A stretch of DNA of 64,000 nucleotides from an uncultured Bacteroidia bacterium (GTDB lineage Bacteria; Bacteroidota; Bacteroidia; Bacteroidales; ML635J-15): assembly GCA_902800045.1 (NCBI GenBank), contig CADCCZ010000003.1, positions 186,001 through 250,000 of the forward strand, given 5' to 3'. The notes beneath the pieces are model-generated. The model did not search any database. It had not been told where the DNA came from and saw nothing but the letters and a program-made list of their open reading frames with translations. Positions 20,802 through 28,879 of this stretch are shown piece after piece. Each line of letters opens with the position of its first letter. The stretch's first letter is position 1. A program made the position numbers and the translations under genes.

Positions 20802-20834
20802 AAAAAAACGAGCGACAATATCGCTCGTTTTTTT
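20802..20834. terminator. Bidirectional terminator between mutB and res
   Basis: ACGAGCGA / TCGCTCGT stem with a 6-base loop, A-run on the left and T-run on the right. It serves mutB (plus) and the defence operon (minus). Confidence 0.85.
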
Positions 20835-20840
20835 ATTATT

Positions 20841-23800
20841 CTAGAACTCAGAATTCTGGATAATATCCATCATAGTCTTATAATCTTTAACCTTGTGATA
20901 TCGAACCTTTGATGTCGATATATTATTGAACAATTTTTCTGCACACTTAATTTTTGACTCTTCCATTTTACTCAATTGCATTGAATCCATCGAGCCTTTA
21001 GTTTCTGCAATGAAAAATATATGCTTAATACCTGCATTGTCGTTGAAAGCGATAGCCCAGTCAGGTGCATAATCGCCCACAGGTGTTGGTATTTGGAACG
21101 ACCTCGGCAGCTTGGCATAAACACATACCTCTTCAGCTTTGTCGAGGTCTTCGGCAAAATGGCGTTCTCCTTCGCTATCAGGAAAAACATAATCGAGGAT
21201 GTGTTTCTTGGCTTCGTAGACCTTATCCACCGTTTGGCGACTCTTCCCCTTGGTGAAGATGTCGGAATCGTATTTGTTTTCCGTGCGGCTGTAGCTGATG
21301 TGCTCCACAATCATCGTGGCTTTCTGCTCGCGGATGATATGGCTTACCTTGCGAATGAACTCTTCAGGGTTGTTCTTGAACATGTACAGCTTCGACCGCT
21401 GAATGCCCTTCAGAATGCGGGTGACCGTGCGGCGGGTCAGCGTGGCCGCTTTGGCGATGTCGCCCACCAAATCGTAAGGCACATTGCTGGTTGACACATC
21501 ACGCATTTCCTTTGTACGGGTGCTTTGCTCACCAGTGAAATCCAACTCGTCATCGCCTTGGATACCTGTGGTCACTACATACTTCAACTGCGTGACATTC
21601 AACTCGCTGTTGATGGCGGCAATGGCTTTCTGAATCAGTTCTTCGCTGTCGTAATGCACCGTATAGACATAGCGATGATTGATTTCGTTCCACAAGGCTT
21701 TGAATTCCTTCTTTTTGGCATTATCGTTTAAATGCTCGTTTACAACTTCCGCCTTGCTATTAGCATCTTCAACCATATCATTCAATGCAGTAGGATCAAA
21801 AATACTTTGTATCAGTTTGTTTACTTGCTCCTCAATAGGTTGCAGTTTTTTACTCATCGGAGCTAGGTCCCCACTATTCATGTCAGTGTGGTAATTCTGC
21901 AGAATATTGCCTTTGTCATCTATATAATCGTTGTCAAATAGATAGCTGATGATGCTTGCTGCTTCTTGTTCCGAAATGGTGTGCTTACCATCACCGACTT
22001 TGACAGTGACACCTTTGAAATAATCAACTGTAGCCTGTGTTGGGCGTTCTCTAAGAGTGTCCCTCGTTTCTTTCTGCAAAGCCTCTACAAAAGAACTGTA
22101 GTTTTCGTTGGCAATAACGGTCAGCTTGTTGGTATCATGCACAGCATCGCCAAGTCTTTCCTTATCCATACGGTTGCCATCGTTATCTACGCATATACGC
22201 AGACCTCGTCCTACTTCTTGCCGTTTGGCTGTAATGGAACTAGCGTGACGCAGTGTGCAAATTTGAAATACATTCGGGTTGTCCCAGCCTTCGCGTAATG
22301 CGGAATGTGAGAAAATAAAACGTGTCGGTTCTTCGAAACTCAACAAACGCTCCTTGTTCTTCAGAATTAGGTCGTATGCCGAAATGTCATCCGAAGTGTC
22401 TTTTCCCCGTTTCACCTCGCTATCAATCGAATGGCCTTTCTTGTCAATTGAGAAATAGCCATTATGCACCTCGGTAGCAGAGAAACGACGTAAATATTGC
22501 TGATATTCATCCTCAAATAGTGTCAAATTCTCGTTTAAGAATCGATTGTATTCTTCCTCAAACATCTTCCACAGCGGACCTGGCACTTCGTTTCCCTCGT
22601 CATCATAGCTCTTGTAGTTAGCCACTTCGTCGATGAAAAACAGCGAAAGTGTCTTGATACCCTGCTGAAACAAGGCTCTCTCTTTCTCGAAATGCGACTT
22701 GATGGTTTCCCGAATCTGAATCTGTTGGATGGCTTTCTCGCTGACATCGCCCATCACCTCGCCTTGACGCAGTTGTTTGCCGTTTTGGAAATAGACCGTG
22801 TTGGTCAATGGGTTGATTTCTGTGATGACAAAATCCTTGTAGGCAGGAAGTTGCGAAATGGCAAACAGCGAATCGCCTTGCTCGAACTTGCAGAGTTGGC
22901 GGCGGGTGGCAGCGGCTCCTTTCACTTCGATTTCAAGCCTGACCACCGGCGCATGGTTCTTCGAAAGGATGATGCTGTCGAAATAGATGTAGCTCTGCGT
23001 GCCCAACAGGTTCTGCACTGTGATGCCCTTTACCTGGATTTTCTTCACCAAGCGTTGTTTGTAGGCATCGTAGGCATCCAACGCATAGATGCAGTTGTGT
23101 GAAGTCTTGTGGGTGGCGGAATAGTTAAGCACAAACAGCGGCTTGAAGTTGCGCAAGGCCTTTTGGGTGGCCTCGCCTTCCATCTTCTGCGGCTCGTCCA
23201 TAATGATGATGGGACGGTTGGCGGCAATAACGTCGATGGGACGGCGACTTTGGAAATCGTCGCGTTTGGAGTAAATGATACGCGCCTCCTTGTTCGCCGC
23301 ACCCTCCTTGAACGAGGTGTTGAACGCCTGCACGTTGATAATCATCACGTTGATGCTGGCATCGCTGCTGAACGAGTCGATTTGGGTGAGGTTGGCGCTG
23401 TTGTAGATGAAATAGCGGGCTTTCTTGCCGTAGAGTTCCATGAAATGCTCCTCCAGCATGGTGAAGCTTTTGTACACGCCTTCGCGGATGGCGATGCTGG
23501 GCACTACCACGATGAACTTAGACCAGCCGAAGCGTTTGTTCATCTCGAACATGGTCTTGATATAGACGTAGGTCTTGCCCGTACCCGTCTCCATCTCCAC
23601 ATCCAAGGAGCAGGCACCGAGGCCGTTGGTGGCCGCTAAAGACTTGCTCAGCGGAATGTCGTTCTGCACCTGCTGATGGTGGATGTTCTCCAACAGCTGA
23701 TTGGCATTGAGTTCCACATCGGCATTGCGGTAACCTACATAGTCCTCCTCAAACTCGGCTTTCAGTTGCTGTTTCTGCTTGCCCAAGTCGCGGCGGTACT

Positions 23801-23894
23801 GCGCGTTGGCCTTCGAGGGTTGTCCCGCGAACACGCTCACCGTACTTTCCACCGCATCGGTCTGATATTGTTGTATTTTGAATTTGAATTTCAT
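20841..23894 (-). CDS. res: Type III restriction enzyme Res subunit
   Basis: ATP-dependent helicase/nuclease subunit of a type III restriction system, 1017 residues. Superfamily 2 motifs are in order: METGTGKT at residues 101-108 (motif I), IIIMDEPQKM (II), LNYSATH (III), HSALREGWDNPNVFQ (V), RQEVGRGLRI (VI). Near the C-terminus DYAPDWAIAF followed by IAETKG is the PD-(D/E)XK nuclease site. Start and stop are intact and no frameshift is seen. Its ATG overlaps the stop of the upstream TPR gene by 4 bases (ATGA), indicating translational coupling. The 5' half is clearly GC-richer than the neighbouring genes. Confidence 0.93.
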   Translation of the reverse strand: MKFKFKIQQYQTDAVESTVSVFAGQPSKANAQYRRDLGKQKQQLKAEFEEDYVGYRNADVELNANQLLENIHHQQVQNDIPLSKSLAATNGLGACSLDVEMETGTGKTYVYIKTMFEMNKRFGWSKFIVVVPSIAIREGVYKSFTMLEEHFMELYGKKARYFIYNSANLTQIDSFSSDASINVMIINVQAFNTSFKEGAANKEARIIYSKRDDFQSRRPIDVIAANRPIIIMDEPQKMEGEATQKALRNFKPLFVLNYSATHKTSHNCIYALDAYDAYKQRLVKKIQVKGITVQNLLGTQSYIYFDSIILSKNHAPVVRLEIEVKGAAATRRQLCKFEQGDSLFAISQLPAYKDFVITEINPLTNTVYFQNGKQLRQGEVMGDVSEKAIQQIQIRETIKSHFEKERALFQQGIKTLSLFFIDEVANYKSYDDEGNEVPGPLWKMFEEEYNRFLNENLTLFEDEYQQYLRRFSATEVHNGYFSIDKKGHSIDSEVKRGKDTSDDISAYDLILKNKERLLSFEEPTRFIFSHSALREGWDNPNVFQICTLRHASSITAKRQEVGRGLRICVDNDGNRMDKERLGDAVHDTNKLTVIANENYSSFVEALQKETRDTLRERPTQATVDYFKGVTVKVGDGKHTISEQEAASIISYLFDNDYIDDKGNILQNYHTDMNSGDLAPMSKKLQPIEEQVNKLIQSIFDPTALNDMVEDANSKAEVVNEHLNDNAKKKEFKALWNEINHRYVYTVHYDSEELIQKAIAAINSELNVTQLKYVVTTGIQGDDELDFTGEQSTRTKEMRDVSTSNVPYDLVGDIAKAATLTRRTVTRILKGIQRSKLYMFKNNPEEFIRKVSHIIREQKATMIVEHISYSRTENKYDSDIFTKGKSRQTVDKVYEAKKHILDYVFPDSEGERHFAEDLDKAEEVCVYAKLPRSFQIPTPVGDYAPDWAIAFNDNAGIKHIFFIAETKGSMDSMQLSKMEESKIKCAEKLFNNISTSKVRYHKVKDYKTMMDIIQNSEF

Positions 23895-25507
23895 TTCTTC
23901 TCTTCTTTCTTCAATGATTCCGCTTTCTTTTCATCGGCTTCAGCTTTTGCAATATAATCGGCTTTCTTTGATGGATCTTCTTCTGATTCTGCAAGATTTC
24001 GAAAATACTTAGAACGGCGTAAGTATGTTAAATGATCATAAGGATCCAACGATATTACCTTATTGAAGTCATCAAGTGCACTTTGTGGGTCGTTTTCTTC
24101 TTTCAAACAGCCACGACAGTAATATGCATATGCGTATTCCGGATTTAGCGATATAGCCTTATTGAAGTCATCAAGTGCACCTTGAGGGTCGTTCATGTCT
24201 TTTTTCAAGTTGCCTCGGAAGCGATACAAAACTGCATCATTAGGATCCAACGATATTGCCATATTGTAGTCATCAAGTGCTCCTTGTGGGTCGTTCGCTT
24301 CTTTCAAACAGCCACGACAGTAATATGCATATGCGTATTCCGGATTTAGCGATATAGCCTTGTCATAGTCAATCAATGCACCTTGAGGGTCGTTCATGTT
24401 TTTTTTCAAATTGCCTCGGAAACAATAATAGACTGCATTATTAGGAGCCAACAATAATGCCTTATTGAAGTCATCAAGTGCACCTTGAGGGTCGTTCTCT
24501 TTTCTTACATAGCCACGACAATAATACGCATATTCGAAATCTGGATTTAGCGATATAGCCTTGTCATAGTCAATCAATGCACCTTCTTTATCTTTCATGC
24601 CTTCTTTCAAGGAGCCACGGAAGCAATACAACGATGCATTATTAGGATCCAACTTTATAGCTTGTGTGATTATGTAAATAGCTTTTTCTGGATTCTCTTC
24701 TTTGGTGGCCTGAGCATATAGTTGGTTTATTTTGGCGGATTTTTCAGCTTCTTTTGCAGCTTCTTTTGCAGTCTCCGCATCCTTGTTTATTCTCTTTTCA
24801 ATCTCATCAACATGTTTTTTTAAATCTTCAATTACAGCTAAAGCTTGTTTTGCCTGTTCCGCTTGTTCCGTAGCAATCCTTGCCTGTTCTGAAGCAGACG
24901 TGACTTGCGCCGTAACAGAATCCACCTGCTTTTGCATTTGTTGAGATGCCTCTTCAGCTTTTTGGGCTTGTTCAGTTGCAACTCTGACTTGTTCAGAAGC
25001 AGATGAAACTTGATCCGAAACAGACTCGATTTGAGGCTGTATTATATCTACTGCTTCTTTTGCTTTCCCTGCCTGTTCCTTAGCATCTTCAGCTTGTTTC
25101 GTTGCAGCTTGTACTTGATTCTTTAAGTCTTCCTTCATATCCGAAAACCTATTTTCCAAGCGTTTACTATTATCTCTATTAATAAGAATCGGCACAACAG
25201 CACCAAGGACAATTCCGATTAGCCCCATTATAATAGTTAACATATTAATCCAGTGAGAAAGCATATCGTCTATTTCGTCTCTTTTTGTTCTTATTTCTTC
25301 TCGATACAATTCAACGTCCTTCTCCATCCTCTCCAATTGCTTCTGCATAGCCTGATTCTCAGCTTGCAACTGCGAAACAGTTTCCTCCAAAACCTGCATT
25401 TCTGTCTTTTGAGGCTGCACCGTCAATGGCATGGTTTTCTTTTGCTGTCCAAATACATTTAGACAGAGCAGCATCATTAATCCTATTGCTAAATATTTAA
25501 GTTTCAT
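23891..25507 (-). CDS. Membrane-anchored coiled-coil and TPR protein inside a type III RM operon
   Basis: 538 residues. Order of parts: hydrophobic N-terminal signal-like segment ending FGQQ (1-22), a coiled coil (about 38-80), a transmembrane helix (about 88-110, MLTIIMGLIGIVLGAVVPILI without the first two residues) followed by NRDNSKR, a long Ala/Gln/Glu-rich coiled coil (about 120-270, with ASEQVRVATEQAQ-type repeats) and about seven TPR repeats of 33-34 residues (about 275-510) with the unit DPQGALDDFNKAISLNP, then a Lys/Glu-rich tail. The charge pattern suggests the TPR part is cytoplasmic. It starts 19 bases after mod and overlaps res by 4 bases, so it is made with the restriction system. 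Not a known type III subunit; function unknown, perhaps a membrane tether or sensor. Confidence 0.85.
   Translation of the reverse strand: MKLKYLAIGLMMLLCLNVFGQQKKTMPLTVQPQKTEMQVLEETVSQLQAENQAMQKQLERMEKDVELYREEIRTKRDEIDDMLSHWINMLTIIMGLIGIVLGAVVPILINRDNSKRLENRFSDMKEDLKNQVQAATKQAEDAKEQAGKAKEAVDIIQPQIESVSDQVSSASEQVRVATEQAQKAEEASQQMQKQVDSVTAQVTSASEQARIATEQAEQAKQALAVIEDLKKHVDEIEKRINKDAETAKEAAKEAEKSAKINQLYAQATKEENPEKAIYIITQAIKLDPNNASLYCFRGSLKEGMKDKEGALIDYDKAISLNPDFEYAYYCRGYVRKENDPQGALDDFNKALLLAPNNAVYYCFRGNLKKNMNDPQGALIDYDKAISLNPEYAYAYYCRGCLKEANDPQGALDDYNMAISLDPNDAVLYRFRGNLKKDMNDPQGALDDFNKAISLNPEYAYAYYCRGCLKEENDPQSALDDFNKVISLDPYDHLTYLRRSKYFRNLAESEEDPSKKADYIAKAEADEKKAESLKKEEKK
24037..24660. repeat. 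Tandem DNA repeats encoding TPR units (201-bp higher-order period)
   Basis: Within the TPR gene a stretch of about 60 bases at 24100-24160 recurs unchanged at 24301-24361, 201 bases apart (33 + 34 codons). Shorter near-identical blocks (for example GATATAGCCTTATTGAAGTC and variants) mark each repeat. Such DNA-level identity implies recent expansion. Confidence 0.8.
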
Positions 25508-25526
25508 AAGCGTATGTTTTCACGTA

Positions 25527-27605
25527 TTATATGATTCTCCTTATCGTTTCTTTTGAATATTCCTCCCAAATCTGCTCGAAGTTGTCCGCCACGTTGTCGG
25601 TGGCCAGGCTACTGTCGCGCATGACGAAGTAGTAGGGCTTTTGGCGGGCGATTTCGGTGATGGTGGTTTCGTTTACATCAGTGTCGAAGCAGGCCATGAG
25701 GTAGCCGTTGGCGACGCTCCACACGGTTTTGCCCGCCAATTCTTGCTTCTCAATCTTGGACGAAAGCTCGATACCGAGTTCTATCATGACTTGGAAGAGC
25801 AGGTCTTCTTCCGTGCGGTCGGGCTTGATGTTGTCCTCAAAGAGCAGGTCCTCATTGAACTGCTCGGGCGAGTAATACACATCCTGCATGTTGGAACTGT
25901 CGAGTTTGAGCACGCGGAAACCGATGTCTAACGGTTTCTGCTCTCCACTGAATAAATCAGCCTGTTTTGCCTGCTGTTCTTCAAGGATTTTCTTTCTGGC
26001 TCGACGAATACGCTCTTTGCCGATTTCACAAATGTTCTTGTAGCCAGCCTTATACGCTTCGCTTTTCTTATCGGTTACTTCGGGCAGTTGTACCATAATG
26101 AACTTGCGGTTGCCACCATCTTCAACATTAAGTTGCATCACGGCATGGGCTGTGGTTGCGGAACCGGAGAAAAAGTCTAGAACAATTGAATCTTTGGCAG
26201 TCACCATAGTGAGCATACGTTCTATTAATGCGATTGGCTTTTTCCCATTGGCGAACACCATATCACCTTCCTTAGAAAGATTGTTGATAAAAGGCGTCAA
26301 ATCCCAATATGTTCCTTGTGTGTCCTTTTTATATAAAACGCCATCAATAACTTCACTAATATCTTTCAACCATGCAAATAATCTACAGCTTTCACCTTTA
26401 TAGTATTGCTCATAAATGCAACCTTTATTTTTACCTGACCGTGGCACATACTCTATTGAAACAACATCATCTAGAATACCATTCTGTTTCTTTGCTTCAA
26501 TGACCCTGCCGCGTATTGATGATTGAGCATCTTTTGCTTCAAAAATATAATTCCCATACTTGCTGAAAACGTCTTTTTCAGCAAGTTCTTCTTCAGAAAT
26601 AAGTTGATTAATTGTTTTAATAATTGCGTTAGGTCTTCTATATATTTTTATTTCATTACCCTCACCATCAAATGTTGTTGTTGCAATTATTTTATCACCA
26701 GGGTCAATAAGCACAGAGTTATAATGCCAACTTTTCCCTTCACTTCGATATTGATCTAAGACCTCATGCATTTCTGTGTAGGCATACACTCCTGCAAATG
26801 GTTTGAGTGATTGATAGTTTTTTGAATAAACCAAACAATATTCACAATTCTTTTTTAACCTTTTATCCTCTCCACCACCTGAAGCTCCTGCAATATTCTT
26901 AACATTTGCAGATATGACATTTACATAATTATCTGCCCCAAAAACCTCATCACAGATTTTCTTTATATTATACAGTTCATTATCATCAATTGAAATAAAC
27001 AACACCCCATCCTCACTCAACAAATCCTTTGCTACTTTCAGGCGAGGGTAAATCATATTGAGCCAGTCGGTGTGGAAGCGGCCGTTGCTCTCAGTGTTAG
27101 CCACGAGGCGGTTACCCTCCTCATCCTCCTGCCCACTGTTGTGGATATACTCGCCGGCACTTTGGGCGAAGTTGTCGTTATACACAAAGTCGTTGCCCGT
27201 ATTATAAGGCGGGTCAATGTAAATCATCTTCACTTTACCGAGGTAATTCTCGCGCAACAACTTCAGCACCTGCAGGTTGTCGCCTTCGATATAGAGGTTT
27301 TGCGTGGTGTCGAAGTCCACACTCTCCTCGCGGCAGGGACGCAGCGTGTCGGTAGTCGGGGCGTTGGCCAGTCGTATGGCGTTACGCTTGTCTGGCCAGG
27401 TGAACTGATAACGTTCCTCGGGGCCTTCCACTATGCTTTTCGAGAGTTCCTGCCGCAGCAGGTCGAAGTCGATGGCCGTCTCAGGTTTACCATTCTCATC
27501 CATCCGCTCGGTGAGGCAGTTGGGAAAGAGTTCCCCAATGCGTTTTATGTTTTCGTCCACAATGTTAGTGGATTGCATTTTCATCTTCTCCATCGAAAAT
27601 ATCAT
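25527..27605 (-). CDS. mod: Type III DNA methyltransferase Mod subunit
   Basis: N6-adenine methyltransferase and specificity subunit of the type III system, up to 692 residues. DPPY at 131-134 (YIDPPYNTGNDF) precedes the SAM-binding FFSGSATTAHA, the beta-class order. The central part between them, the expected target-recognition domain, is encoded by strikingly AT-rich DNA (about 26080-27040) compared with both ends of the gene. The annotated ATG overlaps the HEPN-like gene by 41 bases; in-frame ATGs at 27593, 27584 and 27578 would reduce this, and the last (MQSTNIVDENIKRI) follows a GGAGAAGATG stretch and may be the true start. No homopolymer tract suggesting phase variation was seen. Confidence 0.93.
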   Translation of the reverse strand: MIFSMEKMKMQSTNIVDENIKRIGELFPNCLTERMDENGKPETAIDFDLLRQELSKSIVEGPEERYQFTWPDKRNAIRLANAPTTDTLRPCREESVDFDTTQNLYIEGDNLQVLKLLRENYLGKVKMIYIDPPYNTGNDFVYNDNFAQSAGEYIHNSGQEDEEGNRLVANTESNGRFHTDWLNMIYPRLKVAKDLLSEDGVLFISIDDNELYNIKKICDEVFGADNYVNVISANVKNIAGASGGGEDKRLKKNCEYCLVYSKNYQSLKPFAGVYAYTEMHEVLDQYRSEGKSWHYNSVLIDPGDKIIATTTFDGEGNEIKIYRRPNAIIKTINQLISEEELAEKDVFSKYGNYIFEAKDAQSSIRGRVIEAKKQNGILDDVVSIEYVPRSGKNKGCIYEQYYKGESCRLFAWLKDISEVIDGVLYKKDTQGTYWDLTPFINNLSKEGDMVFANGKKPIALIERMLTMVTAKDSIVLDFFSGSATTAHAVMQLNVEDGGNRKFIMVQLPEVTDKKSEAYKAGYKNICEIGKERIRRARKKILEEQQAKQADLFSGEQKPLDIGFRVLKLDSSNMQDVYYSPEQFNEDLLFEDNIKPDRTEEDLLFQVMIELGIELSSKIEKQELAGKTVWSVANGYLMACFDTDVNETTITEIARQKPYYFVMRDSSLATDNVADNFEQIWEEYSKETIRRII

Positions 27606-28230
27606 TTAAATTAGCCAATACTAATGAATAAAATAATTCTGTTCCCGTATATACTAATGGCATGCCAGTATTAGTATTTTCGTACACAAGTTTTTGGGGG
27701 TCAATATTAGGATTTGTTGGCAGTTCAACATAATAAAACCAATTCTTGCTTGCCTTTTTACTGATTTCAATCAAAGAAATAAGTAGATTTTTTTCTTCTT
27801 TGGAAACAAATCGTTCCAAACATTTATCTATGCCGTGTGCATATTCATTTCTTTTAGAATAACACTTTTTAAGAATTTGATAATCAGCCTCGTTAATAAA
27901 TTGCATTTCCGCCATCCATAGAAACAAAGATAATTTTGGATATGATTTGCCGTTTTCCTTAACTCGTTGGAAAACATCACGATTATATTGTTTTTCTTTT
28001 TCTATATCCCTTGTACTACGAAATTCTCCGTCAACCAATTCCGTTTTTACAAAATAATAATATTTTCCTGTTTGCTCATCTTTTATTCTCCAATTTGAGT
28101 AAAAATCAAGAGATTTTTCTTTCCAATCTGACACAAAATTCTCAAATATCATCAGATATAGGCTATAAAATACCAGTTCTTTCTGAAGTCTATCTTTATT
28201 TGCTACAATATTTAAGAAATTTGAATCCAT
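27565..28230 (-). CDS. HEPN-like protein with Rx4H motif
   Basis: 221 residues, mostly helical by composition. The key segment KCYSKRNEYAHG has Arg127 and His132 (R-N-x-x-x-H), the catalytic motif of HEPN ribonucleases found in toxin and abortive-infection proteins. The preceding region (SLFLWMAEMQFINEADYQIL) looks like the first helix pair. I do not recognise a named family. It starts 6 bases after the TOPRIM-like gene and overlaps mod, so it is part of the same operon. The likely role is an RNA-cleaving effector or a partner of the ATPase/TOPRIM pair; this is inferred from the motif and context only. Confidence 0.75.
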   Translation of the reverse strand: MDSNFLNIVANKDRLQKELVFYSLYLMIFENFVSDWKEKSLDFYSNWRIKDEQTGKYYYFVKTELVDGEFRSTRDIEKEKQYNRDVFQRVKENGKSYPKLSLFLWMAEMQFINEADYQILKKCYSKRNEYAHGIDKCLERFVSKEEKNLLISLIEISKKASKNWFYYVELPTNPNIDPQKLVYENTNTGMPLVYTGTELFYSLVLANLNDIFDGEDENAIH

Positions 28231-28236
28231 AAAGTG

Positions 28237-28866
28237 CTAGTTTCTATCATCTAAGTTTTTTACTCCCAACAACCTTTCAAACTCCTTCAATTCTTTCTTT
28301 CGTGCATCACGAATTTTAGAAATATCGAGTTTATCCAAAATTGGTTTTATTTTTTCTTTGCCCTTATGCCTGTCATATACTATGTTTTTCTTTTTGAATA
28401 AATTCTTAACCTTTTCTTGTCCATCACGACCTTTAGTAGTAGTATCCGACGGCAGATTCAGAGCCTTCAACAAACTCTCAATATCGTCCAACATCCAATC
28501 CTCGATGCTTGTCTTGGCCTCAATCCGGCAAAAGTGTGATACGCTATAGTTTCGTTTTAAATTCTCTTCAACCTTTTTCCAGTTAGGTTCCAATTGTATC
28601 TTTTTCACAAAAACATCCGTATCATACTCACATACAACAGCATTAAACACAACTGGATTTTTTGATTCCAACTCTAATTTTTTCAAACCTTTCCGCATAT
28701 TCTTTTCATCTGGAAAACCATGCGTGTTTTGTACTATTCCATTTGTATCAAAACCCATCAAGCGATAATACTGAATCAACCGATTGAATAATATTTCATC
28801 AGCATCACCTTCAACAAAAATGACATTAATGCAATTAATCTGTTTGCTAATTTTCTTTCTTGCCAT
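28237..28866 (-). CDS. Small TOPRIM-like (RloB/AbiL-like) protein
   Basis: 209 residues. The N-terminus reads NVIFVEGDADEILF (Glu19 followed by Gly), and after a helical stretch VVCEYDTDVF (Asp82, Asp84) follows, the Glu...Asp-x-Asp pattern of TOPRIM metal sites. The rest is Lys-rich with EDWMLDDIESL. Similar short TOPRIM or RloB-like proteins accompany RloA/AbiL-type ATPases in defence loci. It starts 13 bases after the ATPase gene. It is probably a nuclease or regulated effector; family assignment is tentative. Confidence 0.75.
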   Translation of the reverse strand: MARKKISKQINCINVIFVEGDADEILFNRLIQYYRLMGFDTNGIVQNTHGFPDEKNMRKGLKKLELESKNPVVFNAVVCEYDTDVFVKKIQLEPNWKKVEENLKRNYSVSHFCRIEAKTSIEDWMLDDIESLLKALNLPSDTTTKGRDGQEKVKNLFKKKNIVYDRHKGKEKIKPILDKLDISKIRDARKKELKEFERLLGVKNLDDRN

Positions 28867-28879
28867 ATCGCCAACTCAA

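Noticed and set aside
25527..27605. Phase-variable mod through simple sequence repeats
   Set aside because: No long homopolymer or tetranucleotide tract was seen in mod; allelic exchange of the core is the better explanation for its composition.
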